Source: Apostichopus japonicus
Lineage: Eukaryota; Echinodermata; Holothuroidea; Aspidochirotida; Stichopodidae
Direction: 5' to 3'
Assembly: GCF_037975245.1 (NCBI RefSeq)
Contig: NC_092575.1
Span: 2,609,001 to 2,673,000, forward strand
DNA: 64,000 nucleotides
The notes under the pieces are model-generated. The model was not told where the DNA came from and searched no databases. It was given only the letters and a program-made list of their open reading frames with translations. Below are positions 1 through 10,499 of the stretch, in pieces (the first letter of the stretch is position 1; each line of letters begins with the position of its first letter). The position numbers and the translations under genes are program-made.

Positions 1-362
1 TTTAAAACTTTTTTTTTCAAACCTACTTGTAATGAAACTTGTTTTGTCAATTAACGAGCTATGTCTTTTATGCAATCGTGTCGAATCGCATCAATAAATT
101 AATCTAATTCATTTGGAAGAGCCCGGCCCTTTCAGTGGATGAAACCGGTTCTGCTATCACCTGAACTGATACGTATCAAGTCATGTGCACTTATCACGTG
201 AGAATGTAGCTACGTATAAAGTCAAGTTAATACACATAAATATGTGCCAAGTCATGGATACTTATTACGTGAATACATATGGTCTGCCCTAATTTCCATT
301 GATTTACCAAACTTAATACCCTCTGATTTGCGTTGGTGATCGTTTCGATTAGCTCGTCAAAG

Positions 363-1856
363 TTACTTATCCAGGAATGAATATTCAGATTGGCCAAAAT
401 CTTTCAACCACTTGTGTTTTCCACATGCCTTACAGCTGCCTAGCCAATCAGGTCCATAAGGATCGACTTTTGTAATTAACGGTTCTTTCCTCCAAGCATT
501 GTTTTCCAAATATTGTAATAGAACACATGCTTTCTCATCACGACAGAATGGAAAAACTCTTTTATTGTGATACACCTCGACTTTTCCTACCTTTCTCCAT
601 TCATGATATTTCCTATATAGAGTTGCGTTTCCAGCCACTTTCTTAACATATTTGGCAAGATCCTCGATTTTCTCAAAATCGTCTGCGTATATGAAAGAGT
701 TTGGGGGAGCTAATCGCGTGTATTCCGACTTTTTCGCGCCAATAACGATAGGCACAGTTTCGAAATCTGCGAGTGCTCTCCAAAATTTCTCCGTAATGTA
801 TTCTGAACAACATGTATTCTCAAAAGCAAGATAAAATCGATGTTTTCTTAAAATGTCTAATCCTTCCGAGTTACGTGGAAGTTGGTGATTGCCACATTCT
901 CCATACATTGCAATATCGATGAATTTTGACAGAAAATAAACAAGTGCCGTTCTGTTCCAGTATGAATGGTGACAATGGCTACTTACCCAACTAACCGTCG
1001 CCACCTTCGGGGACTTTCCCATTGTAACGTTAGTTGGAAAGTCTATACTAACGTTGAAAGGAATGTAAGCACCAAATGGCGCGTACACTTCAGCTTTACT
1101 ATGGTAACCAAAAGTCATGTTGAATTGTAAGTCTTCCAATTCTCGTTTACGGCTAGTGGTAGGCGGAGACGTATAGGCACTTTCAGGAGTAGAATAGAGC
1201 CAAATTTGACGTGGATTTCTTTCACGCAGTAGTGTCTGCCAGTGTTTTATAGAGGTAGGTGTAGTAAAGATTAAAACGTCCGCGACTTTGCTGGAGTTAT
1301 CACTTGTGAAACCATCCTTAAATGAGATGGTTCTGTTCGTTCCGCGACATTTAATTGTTCGAAATAACCACTTGCTGCGATAGTTTTTGGTCACTGCAAC
1401 CAGTGATACAACTATGTCCTTATTGATATCATAAACGAGCTTTTCCGTGACATTTTTATTACCATCACTTTCATCTTTTAACGATATTGTTTTTGTAATA
1501 CTTTTACCATTCTCACCTTTCGGAGTCTTTGCAGTAGTCGTGTTATGGACGCGTTCAATAACGGTCAACTTATCCATCAAAGAAGTCACATTTTCAACAT
1601 ACGAATTTCTGATAGCTAAATCAAAAGTGAATTTATGTAAAATATCCATATTGATCATATCAAGTCCGCTCGACCTCTCTGGATCCGATATATCCATTTC
1701 AGACCAAACCAGAGATGGTTTATACCGAGGCAGTTTTCCCATCTCCAACGTGGACCTTGCAAGTTTCGTGTAGGTTCCCATTCCAATGATCACGGAAAAG
1801 CATAATAATGCAACAAAGATCGACCAACGCTGTGGCACTTGTACAGTATAAAACAT
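363..1856 (-). CDS. Alpha-1,3-fucosyltransferase-like protein, GT10 family (copy 1)
   Basis: The product is a 497-aa type II Golgi membrane glycosyltransferase expected to move fucose from GDP-fucose onto GlcNAc or a similar acceptor. Seen: a short cytosolic N-terminus; a hydrophobic anchor at about residues 13-29 (IFVALLCFSVIIGMGTY); a variable stem to ~145; and a GT10 catalytic domain. The acceptor-side motif FNMTFGYHSKAEV is at 245-257. The GDP-fucose signature FYLAFENTCCSEYITEKF is at 341-358. A CxxC pair (CKAC, 475-478) is near the C-terminus. There are many N-glycosylation sequons (NVT, NTT, NRT, NSS, NMT, NAT). The frame is open with no intron, as in many animal FUT genes. The start is the first Met before the anchor. 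The stop (TAA) is one codon later than in copy 2. Family-level function is solid; acceptor specificity cannot be read. A role in fucosylated glycans of an echinoderm is inference. Confidence 0.93.
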   Translation of the reverse strand: MFYTVQVPQRWSIFVALLCFSVIIGMGTYTKLARSTLEMGKLPRYKPSLVWSEMDISDPERSSGLDMINMDILHKFTFDLAIRNSYVENVTSLMDKLTVIERVHNTTTAKTPKGENGKSITKTISLKDESDGNKNVTEKLVYDINKDIVVSLVAVTKNYRSKWLFRTIKCRGTNRTISFKDGFTSDNSSKVADVLIFTTPTSIKHWQTLLRERNPRQIWLYSTPESAYTSPPTTSRKRELEDLQFNMTFGYHSKAEVYAPFGAYIPFNVSIDFPTNVTMGKSPKVATVSWVSSHCHHSYWNRTALVYFLSKFIDIAMYGECGNHQLPRNSEGLDILRKHRFYLAFENTCCSEYITEKFWRALADFETVPIVIGAKKSEYTRLAPPNSFIYADDFEKIEDLAKYVKKVAGNATLYRKYHEWRKVGKVEVYHNKRVFPFCRDEKACVLLQYLENNAWRKEPLITKVDPYGPDWLGSCKACGKHKWLKDFGQSEYSFLDK

Positions 1857-2008
1857 ATTTATGTATTGCTTGTTCTTGATTACTGGTCTTTAATTGTATT
1901 TTCGTGAAGAAAACTTTTACAAACTTTTCCCCTAAAGGTTTAACAGTGATCCCAATTGAACGCGTTGCGACTTCAGTGTCCAGTCGATATACCTTTAGCC
2001 TCAAAAGA

Positions 2009-2023
2009 CCGTATATATATACT
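2009..2023 (-). promoter_or_regulatory. TATA-like element upstream of FucT copy 1
   Basis: On the minus strand a TATATATACGG stretch lies about 155 bp upstream of the ATG. The same element followed by CGGTCTT is present at the equivalent place in copy 2 (9394-9405), within otherwise diverging 5' flank. Use as a core promoter is inferred; no transcript start is known. Confidence 0.45.
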
Positions 2024-2427
2024 GTTGGATAAAACCAAGAGAAATCTTAACCTTGCTATGATCTGTATACCACAATTCGTTAGTAAACGCCGGTGTATAG
2101 CCGTATAGTGATGCTTTCAACATTACCTAAAATCATTGAAGGGTACACAGAGCTGGGTGAGCCATGATCGGTACAATAGTATAATATTTAGTCATATGAC
2201 GTAAATTGACGATTGTTGAAATTGCAACGGTTAAATGAGTTCAACTAACACAATAATCATAGGGGAGTGAGGAACGCTTTAATAGTTTAGTTAGATTATT
2301 ATTTTTTTTAAACTACTTTATATACACGATGTTGTTTAAAAGTAATGTATTCTCCCTGTTGCAAATAAGACATGTGTTGTATTGCCTGATCTGTGATTTG
2401 TGTGTTCTAAAGTCTCTCTCTATATTC

Positions 2428-2850
2428 CTCGTATTAAAGCTTGGAATACTTTTCATGGAAAGGATACATTTGTACTGGAGCATGTTCAGAGGAGGGCTGC
2501 TAGGGTTATTTCCAACATCTCCCTTATGGAAGTCGTTAAAGAGTTCTTGGGCTAACTACACTTGAATTGATGATAGCGACATGATACAGTTTTATAAGTT
2601 CCCTAGTGATTCTGTAGGTGCTTGGGATATTTTGAAGGTTTCAACTAGTTCTCGAACTCGTAGTCATGGACTCAAATTAACTAAAGATTTTTTTCGTCTG
2701 GATATTAGAAAATTTAGCTTCTCTCAAAGGGTTGTGAATGAAACTTTCCAGACTGGGTGGTCAGTTCTGATTCTGTGCTGTCTTTGAAAAAAAAAATTGA
2801 TATTTTCCTTTACTAAGAGTGGTCGTATTTAATGGGGTTAAGGGTGCACT
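2428..2850 (+). pseudogene. Decayed non-LTR retrotransposon fragment (reverse transcriptase C-terminus)
   Basis: Conceptual translation gives the typical end of a CR1/Jockey-like ORF2: LEHVQRRAARVISN, then after a frameshift GLTTLELMIAT, then RTRSHGLKLTK and LDIRKFSFSQRVVNE. The pieces fall in different frames with in-frame stops (near 2552 and 2586), so this is a dead copy. It lies immediately beyond the 5' limit of the duplicated FucT block and runs into a (TA)n tract. Clade assignment is tentative. Confidence 0.7.
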
Positions 2851-2922
2851 GTTTAATTTATTTATTTATTATTATTATTACTTTTTTATATAGTATAAAT
2901 TATATGTATATATATATGAATG

Positions 2923-2924
<2 letters not shown>

Positions 2925-2988
<64 letters not shown>
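2925..2988. repeat. (TA)n microsatellite
   Basis: About 60 bp of uninterrupted TA dinucleotides, preceded by AT-rich degenerate TA sequence. It separates the retrotransposon remnant from the SLC5A-like exon. Confidence 0.97.
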
Positions 2989-2989
<1 letters not shown>

Positions 2990-3044
2990 GATGACGATGA
3001 TTTTACGCATGCGCAATACCCTTTAAACAATTCGTGATCCGAAG

Positions 3045-3173
3045 GCTACCTGTGGCTACCCAAGGGAACACGCATTCAAAATGTACCGTGATCTCAGTAA
3101 TGCTGATATACCTTGGCCGGGATCAATCTTCGGTGTTACGGTGTCTGCCATCTGGTACTGGTGCACGGATCAG
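3045..3173 (+). pseudogene. SLC5A (SGLT-type) exon-like segment 1
   Basis: An in-frame 43-codon segment matches sodium/solute cotransporters: it contains CGYPREHAF, then ADIPWPGSIFGVTVSAIWYWC and the family-diagnostic WYWCTDQ, followed by a GT donor (CAG|GTGTGG). An AG precedes it (CCGAAG), but the pyrimidine tract is poor because a (TA)n tract sits just upstream. SGLT proteins are ~600-700 aa encoded in many exons; only three pieces are visible here (this one, 3721-3970 and 6791-7011). It could be an exon of a larger gene extending left of the window or part of a relic. Confidence 0.65.
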
Positions 3174-3720
3174 GTGTGGTATCAATTAAGTTTTTTTCCA
3201 ATTAAAATGGATTAACAATCTGTCCATTTAACTTATGTTGCTGTTCTTCAGTCTGCCTCTGAAGAACCTGCTTGGATCGAAGTCAGATAGGCTGATTTTC
3301 AAGCATAATGTATGAGACAACAAAACGAAGGAAATAATCGCTTTAAAACGGAATGTTAACTGTATGAATGTAAAATGTTTCATATTATTTGTTCGAAGTT
3401 AAGCTGTATGATACATTAGTACTCTTAACCAGTTTTTCTGTCTGAATTTTTGCAAATTATACCACAATTATCGTACTTTTCTTTTAAAGGGAAATTCTTG
3501 TTATAAAATTCGAACTTCGAATTGTGCAATTTATAAACCTTTTAGTTTTCTTTGCCAAAGGACAGGAACACACACAAAAGAAGCAACTTATACGGAAAAT
3601 AGAAAAATAATATAGCACTCCTATTTGTTCCAACTACTATAGACCTTCTTCTCTAAATTTGTCATCCATACAATCGTTACCATAGAAAGCATCACTTTCA
3701 TAATTCTATGATGTGTGTAG
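3174..3720 (+). other. Presumed intron between SLC5A-like segments
   Basis: AT-rich sequence with no coding similarity seen. It runs from a GTGTGG donor to a GTGTGTAG acceptor. Confidence 0.4.
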
Positions 3721-3970
3721 TGTGTTCTTATCGTCCAAAGAATAATAGCCTCCAAAGATATATTTCATGACCAAGGAGCTTGCATTTTGGCTGGATTCCT
3801 CAAGTCGCTGCCGATATTCATGTTGGTGATACCAGGAATGGTGAGCAGGGTACTGTTCCCAGATGAGGTAGCATGCGTCACCGCCGAAGTTTGTACACAG
3901 GTCTGTGGTAATCCGTCTGGGTGCAGCCAATTTGCATATACAACACTAGTGGTCGAAGTTGTACCGGCAG
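3721..3970 (+). pseudogene. SLC5A (SGLT-type) exon-like segment 2
   Basis: 83 codons plus one base, open throughout. It reads LIVQR, then ASKDIFHDQGACILAGFLK, SLPIFMLVIPGMVSRVLF, a Cys-rich extracellular loop (ACVTAEVCTQVCGNPSGC) and AYTTLVVEVVPAG, ending at a good donor (GCAG|GTAAGT). This is the SGLT segment following WYWCTDQ. Joining in phase to segment 1 gives CTDQ-CVL-IVQR, about two residues longer than the usual CTDQ-V-IVQR, so the acceptor choice or gene integrity is uncertain. No stop or frameshift lies within the segment, so decay, if any, is recent. Confidence 0.72.
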
Positions 3971-5599
3971 GTAAGTTGAACTTATACAATGATACAACAT
4001 ATACGATATGAAATGGGTTGGAAAGGGCAGTGACCAAGGGTGCGAGGCAAATGTCTTAACTTCAATCCTAATTGGAAAATGACGTCGACCTCATCCCCCC
4101 CCCCCCCCCCCTCTTCGTTCCTTATTCCGCGTTCTGATTAAAAAGTTTAATGATATATTCCATTGCTATACCATGACAAGGACAAAGTCAATGTATGCCT
4201 CAGAAAGCTCTGTTTGATGCCCCTCTTCAAGTATTCAACTAGTACCCTGCCGTCCTTACCCAAATTAAACCTTCTTGGTGTTTGGGATCTAAACTGGCCT
4301 CTCTAAATGCGACATTGACTGATAATTGTGACTTTATATTATTCGAATCATAATATTTCCATGGATTCACGATGGAATGGAACAAACAAAAAACCGTTTT
4401 GCTTACATGTGTATGTTTTCATGTTTTATTTTATTGACAGGACTATAGGGGTTAAGTGATAGCCGGTGTTCATGTATTATGAATTCTTGTATTTGGTATA
4501 CACTGTTCAAGTTGCAGTGCAGTCAAGTTCAGCGCCGTGCATTACATTACAGTACACGACATTACAGTGCAGTACAACACAGTACTGAACAATGAAGTGT
4601 TACACAGTGCAGTACAGTACAGCAGTACATTACGGTACCAGAAATAAAAACGATGGTAGTTTTGAATCATTGTACTAGGTTGCCATATAATTCCACTGAA
4701 ATATTCATGAAGTCATGCTTTCCTTCTTACCTTGATCAAGTTTGACGGCTGATTTGACTTCCACGTTTGTAGAAGAACATCCTCGCTGTGTTAGGTGGAG
4801 GTCAAAGTTCGGCCTAGGTATATAGCTAAATAAGTAATTCACAGTTTGTGAAGTGGGAGGATTCAAACTTTCGGCTGTCTTAGGACTCTGAACAGTTTTT
4901 CATTACTCTTGCTCTTACTCTTGAGTCAGTTAAATCATGCCGATAAAGTTTAGACATCCTTGGGTTTCAAGCAGCTACTTTTCAAGTAATTTCATGTTCT
5001 CTCCTTGTGTTTATGCTCTACTAAACTAAACTACTCATTGTGCTTCATATTATGGATGATTTGTTGTTATAATATTGCTTGTATCAGCTTGTTACCTCTT
5101 GACCTTAAGAAGTGGTTAATCGCCATCTCTGTATTTCCCATTTATCTTCCTTGTCCCCCCCCCCCCCCATCCCCACTTCTATATGTTACAATGTAAGCGC
5201 TGACTCTATTTAAATTCATACTGCTCTCCACCTGCAGATAAACTACAGTCAGGGTTAGCTTGCGCAAACTATTCATGTGCTACATATGTAATGTATTTAA
5301 AGGCAAGTAACCACTAGGGGGAAGGGGGTTCCTTTTGGTTCTACATGCAGCCAGTTGGGATATTCTCCCATGCTAATACCATTCAAAGTATATATATACT
5401 GTGCCCTCGTCCTTCGACATACGGCGAATATGTATGCTTTTATACTATAAATATAATTTTAAATATACAAAGAGAAAGGAAGTGGTCAAAAAAATCTTAA
5501 TATGCTTAACGAGTAGATGCACCCCCCCCCCCCCCCAAAAAAACACAAATGGACTAATATACAAGATCAAATGATTTGAAACATTTAAACATTACAATA
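3971..5599. other. No gene seen; homopolymers and ACAGTAC-rich tract
   Basis: No coding similarity was recognised. It includes poly-C runs near 4096-4113, 5155-5168 and 5522-5536, and a short tract at about 4500-4640 full of ACAGTAC / GTGCAGTAC words. The next expected SGLT exons are not visible here. Confidence 0.4.
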
Positions 5600-6400
5600 C
5601 TCCAGGTAACACAGTATTATGTACAAGTGACTATTCAATAGCTATTTGAATAATAAGTACTAAAATTCTCTTTAAACGAATCCGGTGAAGCGTTCATTTT
5701 CATTTTATTAGGCAGAGAATTCCAATAAGTATTAGCTCGATAACGTAAACTCTGCATAATAACGTTAGTTATAGAGTACGTGCTTTGTGCATGTTACCAG
5801 CCTGCCTTGTATTATGATTATGTATATATTTATTGTACGTAAAATAACAAGTGATTACAGCAGAGTTATGATTATTATTATTGGAACGGTAAGCAAACTT
5901 AGCAATGTGAACAGTATTAAGGTCAGGAAATTCAAGGAGATTGACAGAAGCAAATAGCTTGCTGGTGTGATCATTGAAGGAAGCAAAAGAAATATGACAA
6001 ATTGCTCTCTTTTGAAGCATCAGAAATGTGTTGATATTAAAATAAATTGTACTGGACCCAACTGTCACACAATAAGTGTGATGGGATGAATAAGAGTAAT
6101 ACAGAAAGAACGAAGAATTTGTCTCGGTAATGAATGCTTTCAAATTTTTCAAATTTTTTCACATCAAAGCCAGAATCAGTAGTAACCCCAAAAAACCTTG
6201 TATAATCTACTCTTTTAAGATATTTTCCATCCATTGATATGTCAAATGTCCTCCTTTTTTTTCTTATGGTGCTCTTCTTATTTTGAAAAACAGTGTAATT
6301 AGTCTTACTCACATGAAAGGAAAGTTTATTGGCATGCAGAGAACCAAGCATAGAATCCGAAAATCAAACTTTGTCTTTAACCCACGTCATTGAACTGAAA
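5600..6400 (-). pseudogene. Decayed non-LTR retrotransposon reverse-transcriptase fragment
   Basis: On the minus strand, frame-shifted pieces give NKLSFHVSKTNYTVF, SMDGKYLKRVDYTRFFGVT, then in another frame YCVTVGSS, LQKRAICHISFASFNDHTSKLF and LNTVHIAKFAYRSNNNNHN. These are the late palm/thumb and C-terminal motifs of CR1/Jockey-type ORF2 proteins. Several frame changes and stops mark a dead copy. It lies between the second and third SLC5A-like segments, in the opposite orientation. Confidence 0.75.
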
Positions 6401-6790
6401 AGCAAACCTATTGCCTACAAAAGTAAGGCATACATTATGAATAGTCATGATTATATTACTTGATGTGTATTTATTTATACATATTTTCATGTTATATACA
6501 TAATAATCCGAATTCTCGTGAAATCCATTCTTGTTTACAACTTTGTTAGTTGTATCAAATGGAATACGTTTGTTCCTTGCTACGACGGTATCCACCCCTT
6601 CCGCCCCTCCCCAAGCTAGTAAAGAAATCGCTATTAAGGGATTATTGCACCTACGCAGAAAGCAGGGTAAATTTTGTTCTAATTTCGATCAAGTTATTTA
6701 ATATTTCTCCCACTGACTTATACGTTGTTCATTTATTGTAAAAGTGTTATTTTTAATTCGTATTTCAATTCTTTTTATCACTTTTCGCAG

Positions 6791-7011
6791 ATCCAGGCCG
6801 GCCTTTGGGGAACTTTTGTGTTGATAGCTTCTGTGGAACGTCAACCAAAAGTCACAAAAGCCATGTTGAAAAAGAATCTCATTTAAAAAGATATCAAAAC
6901 GATTTTAATGTGAAACTTGTCGGAGCAAGTCTGGTGCAGAAAATTTGTCTGAATGATTCCCTGGTTACGATGTTAGGATTTTGTTTACTTCTAATAAGTT
7001 ATTTCGCGTAG
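6791..7011 (+). pseudogene. SLC5A (SGLT-type) C-terminal exon-like segment 3
   Basis: After a good acceptor (CACTTTTCGCAG|AT) the frame runs 73 codons to TAG. It contains FCGTSTKSHKSH, a charged stretch, and a final hydrophobic helix ending LGFCLLLISYFA-stop. That matches the SGLT pattern of a last transmembrane helix ending in phenylalanine-alanine. Its phase is compatible with the donor of segment 2, but the ~250 residues that should lie between them were not found. Similarity is weaker than in the other two segments. Confidence 0.5.
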
Positions 7012-7396
7012 CAGAAAGAACACAAAACAACAACAACTACAAACAACTTTTGGAAGCAGATATAGGAAGGACGCTTTCTTACTATCAGTAGTTTTCAAAT
7101 TTGTTTCGGAAAGCAGCGTTTTTTACTTTCAAATTAGTCAAAGGTGTACCAGTCCGCCAAATTAATGTACTTTTTAAAAATTAGTCGCCGAAGACAGAGA
7201 TATTACTGTGTATGGCTATGACGGTGTTATACGTCTACCGTGGATTCAAGAGTTTATTCTCAAAGGGAGTAAAGATAAAGACACATGATTCATGGTTAAA
7301 TAATAATGAGCGAGTGGTTAATAAATTTGATTGAATATTCACTTATTTTTCACTTAGAATTCATTAATCAAATGAAACAAAGATTGGTTGGGAAAT
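7012..7396. other. No feature seen between SLC5A-like end and duplication copy B
   Basis: AT-rich sequence without recognised coding, RNA or repeat content. It may hold the 3' UTR of the SLC5A-like transcript if that gene is alive. Confidence 0.3.
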
Positions 7397-7750
7397 TTTA
7401 AAATTTCAAACCTATTTGTAATGAAACTTGTTTAATCAATTAATGAGCTATGTCTTTTATGCAATCGTATCGAATCGCATCAATAAATTAATGTTATTCA
7501 TCTGGAAGAGCCCCTTTCAGTGAATTAGACCGGTTCTTTTGCCACCTGAACTGATACGTATCAAGTAATGTGTACTTATTACCTGAGAATGTATCTACGT
7601 ATCAAGTTTAGTTAATACACATAAATATGTGCCAGGTCATGGATACTTATTACGTGAATACATGTGGTCTGCCTTTATTTCCATTGATTTACCAAAATGA
7701 ATCCCCTCTGATTTGTGTTGGTGATCGTTTCGATTAGCTCGTCAAAGTTA

Positions 7751-9244
7751 CTAATCCAGAAATGAATATTCAGATTGGCCAAAATCTTTCAACCACTTGT
7801 GTTTTCCACATGCCTTACAGCTGCCTAGCCAATCAGGTCCATAAGGATCGACTTTTGTAATTAACGGTTCTTTCCTCCAAGCATTGTTTTCCAAATATAG
7901 TAAAAGATCACATGCTTTCTCATCACGACAAAATGGAAAAACTCTTTTATTGGTGTACACCTCAACTTTTCCATCTTTTCTCCATTCATGATATTTTCTA
8001 TAAAGAGTTGCGTTTCCAGCCACTTTCTTAACATATTTGGCAAGATCCTCGATTTTCTCAAAATCGTCTGCGTATATGAAAGAGTTTGGGGGAGCTAATC
8101 GCATGTATTCCGACTTTTTAGCGCCAATTACGATAGGCACAGATTCGTACTGTGCGAGTGCTTTCCAAAATTTCTCCGTAATGTATTCTGAACAACATGT
8201 ATTCTCAAAAGCAAGATAAAATCGATGTGTCCTTAAAATTTTTGATCCTCCGGAGTTACGTGGAATTTTGTGATTGCCACATCCTCCGTACATTTCAATA
8301 TCGATGAATTTTGACAGAAAATAAACAAGTGCCGTTCTGTTCCAGTATGAATGGTGACAATGGCTACTTGCCCAACTAACCGTCGCCACCTCCGGGGACT
8401 TTCCCGTTGTAACGTTAGTTGGAAAGTCTATACTAACGTTGAAAGGAATGTAAGCACCAAATGGTGCGTACACTTCAGATTTACTATGGTAACCAAAAGT
8501 CATGTTGAATTGTAAGTCTTCCAATTCTCTTTTACGGCTAGCAGTAGGCGGAGACGTAAAGGCACTTTCAGGAGTAGAATAGAGCCAAATTTGACGTGGA
8601 TTTCTTTCACGCAGTAGCGTCTGCCAGTGTTTTATAGAGGTAGGTGTAGTAAAGATAAGAACGTCCGCGACTTTACTGAAGTTATCATTCGTGAAACCAT
8701 CTTTAAATGAGATGGTTCTGTTCGTTCCGGGACATTTAACTGTTCGAAATAACCACTTGCTGCGATACTTTGTGGTCACTGCAACCAGTGATACAACTAT
8801 GTCCTTATTGATATCATAAACAGGCTTTCCCTTCTTTACATTTTTATTACCATCACTTCCATCATTTAACGATATTATGTTTGTAATATTTTTACCAATC
8901 TCACCTTTCGAAGTCTTTGCACTAGTCGTGTTATGGACACGTTCAATAACGGTCAACTTATCGATCAAAGAAGTCACATTTTCAACATCCGAATTTCTGA
9001 TCGCTAAATCAACAGTGAATTTATTTAAAATATCCATATTGAGCATATCAAGTCTGCTCGACCTCTTTGGATCCGATATTTCCATTTCCGACCAAACCGG
9101 AGATGATTTATACCGAGGCAGTTTTCCCATTTCCAACGTTGACCTTGCACTTTTCGTGTAGATTCCCATTCCAATGATCATGGAAAAGCATAATAATGCA
9201 ACAAAGATCGACCTACGCTGTGGCACTTGTACTGTATAAAACAT
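7751..9244 (-). CDS. Alpha-1,3-fucosyltransferase-like protein, GT10 family (copy 2)
   Basis: A 497-aa intronless paralogue of the gene at 363-1856, with roughly nine of ten residues alike by eye. Same architecture: N-terminal anchor (IFVALLCFSMIIGMGIY), variable stem, GT10 catalytic domain with FNMTFGYHSKSEVY and FYLAFENTCCSEYITEKF, and the C-terminal CKAC pair. Differences cluster in the stem (TSAKTSKGEIGKNITNII and NVKKGKPV versus NVTEKLV) and at HKIPRNSGGSKILRTHR in the catalytic domain, near the donor motif. The stop is TAG one codon earlier than in copy 1, offset by a one-codon stem difference. Both copies are fully open, so both are probably functional; the spread of changes suggests selection to keep the catalytic core. 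Confidence 0.93.
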   Translation of the reverse strand: MFYTVQVPQRRSIFVALLCFSMIIGMGIYTKSARSTLEMGKLPRYKSSPVWSEMEISDPKRSSRLDMLNMDILNKFTVDLAIRNSDVENVTSLIDKLTVIERVHNTTSAKTSKGEIGKNITNIISLNDGSDGNKNVKKGKPVYDINKDIVVSLVAVTTKYRSKWLFRTVKCPGTNRTISFKDGFTNDNFSKVADVLIFTTPTSIKHWQTLLRERNPRQIWLYSTPESAFTSPPTASRKRELEDLQFNMTFGYHSKSEVYAPFGAYIPFNVSIDFPTNVTTGKSPEVATVSWASSHCHHSYWNRTALVYFLSKFIDIEMYGGCGNHKIPRNSGGSKILRTHRFYLAFENTCCSEYITEKFWKALAQYESVPIVIGAKKSEYMRLAPPNSFIYADDFEKIEDLAKYVKKVAGNATLYRKYHEWRKDGKVEVYTNKRVFPFCRDEKACDLLLYLENNAWRKEPLITKVDPYGPDWLGSCKACGKHKWLKDFGQSEYSFLD

Positions 9245-9393
9245 GTTTGTTTCTTGCTTGTTCTTGATCTCTGGTCATTAATTGTATTTACGTTCAGAAA
9301 ACTATAACTAATTTTACCTCTATTTTACGGTGATCCTAGTAGAACGCTTTGCGACTTCAGTGTCCAGTTGATATACTTATAGGCGTCACAAGA

Positions 9394-9405
9394 CCGTATA
9401 TATAG
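9394..9405 (-). promoter_or_regulatory. TATA-like element upstream of FucT copy 2
   Basis: CTATATATACGGTCTT on the minus strand, about 150 bp upstream of the ATG, at the same relative place as the element in copy 1. Conservation between copies is the only support. Confidence 0.45.
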
Positions 9406-9815
9406 CCTACTGTTGAGTGAACACGGAGAAAGTTCTTAACCTCGCTATGATCTGTATACCACAATCCGTTAGTAAAACGACGGTGTAAAGGCGTTTTATG
9501 ATGCTTTCAACGTTATATTATATTATATTATTTAAAATCATTGAAGGGTAGCCTACACAGAGATGGGTCAGTCTCGATCAGTACAATAGTATATAAATTT
9601 ATTCATACGACGTACGTTGATTGACGATTGTTGAAAATGGGACGGTTAAATGAGGTCGACTAATCATAATGGGGAGTGAGGAATGCTATTATATTGACTT
9701 AAACTACATTCCGCCATACACGATGTTTTTCTTTTAAATATATGTTTCCCCTTTTTGGCAGATAAGACTGTTTGGGATTTTCCTCCCGTGTCATTTGTGT
9801 GTTCCAAAGGCACTT

Positions 9816-10499
9816 TTTATATTCAACATATTAAATGTATTAATTAACAAGAAAATATTAACGTCGCACATAATTTATCACATGCCACAGTAGGCAGAGA
9901 GAGGGTCAGACATTCAAGAAGGGGAAAGGACATGTGTAAGACATTTTTCCTTTAATTATATAGTGAACTTAAGCCTTAATGAATGTGACCATGTCTTCGT
10001 TCGGATTCAACTTACAAAGTATAACCGGAATCCAGGGTGTGTGTTGGTGTACATTGCTAACATCCGCCCCTCCTCGTCTACCAGCTGACACAAACAATTA
10101 AAAGAATTTGGTGTAGACTAATTAATTGATGCGTCAGATTGCACCACTACCGTGAAACTTGATGTAAAATGGGACAGGCAGGCGCGGATTCAAGGTGTGA
10201 CGGTGTACCCCCATTATTTTAACCCTGCACTCAAAAGAAATAAAAGTAGTTACTAGCACAATGATGGCGTGTATAGACCTAGTCTAATACCTATGTTATA
10301 ATATAATTATGTCTCAGAATGCGCCACCTTTTTCAATTGTAAAATTTCTGTTTATTGGGGAGTTACCCCCCCCCCCCACCCCTGTTAACCTCATACAAGG
10401 GAGTCCCTTTCAACGAAACTAGGACCATAGATATACTCCCTTCTTTTTAAATCCTGGATGTGGGAGTGATTTAGTGAGGTCGAGAGTAGCGGGGTCAAG
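9816..10499. other. No gene seen
   Basis: AT-rich intergenic sequence with a poly-C run near 10368-10378. No coding similarity or RNA was recognised. Confidence 0.4.

Larger units (their letters stand above)
1..2415. repeat. Segmental duplication, copy A (contains FucT copy 1)
   Basis: This block is the left copy of a ~2.4 kb duplication whose other copy lies at about 7397-9815. Similarity covers the fucosyltransferase gene, ~360 bp on its 3' side (shared words such as 'cttattacgtgaatacat' and 'tgatcgtttcgattagctcg') and ~550 bp on its 5' side, including the TATA-like element and 'cttaacctygctatgatctg'. Similarity fades near 2415, where retrotransposon-derived sequence follows in this copy only. 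The left limit is the window edge, so the true unit may be longer. Flanks are conserved almost as well as the coding part, so this is a DNA-level tandem duplication, not retroposition of a processed transcript. Confidence 0.88.
7397..9815. repeat. Segmental duplication, copy B (contains FucT copy 2)
   Basis: Right copy of the block at 1-2415, in the same orientation and offset by about 7.39 kb. The left limit is set by the shared AAACCTAYTTGTAATGAAAC; the right by a shared 'tttgtgtgttcyaaag'. Beyond that copy A has retrotransposon sequence and copy B has unrelated AT-rich sequence. The SLC5A-like pieces lie between the two copies and are not duplicated in this window. Confidence 0.88.
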
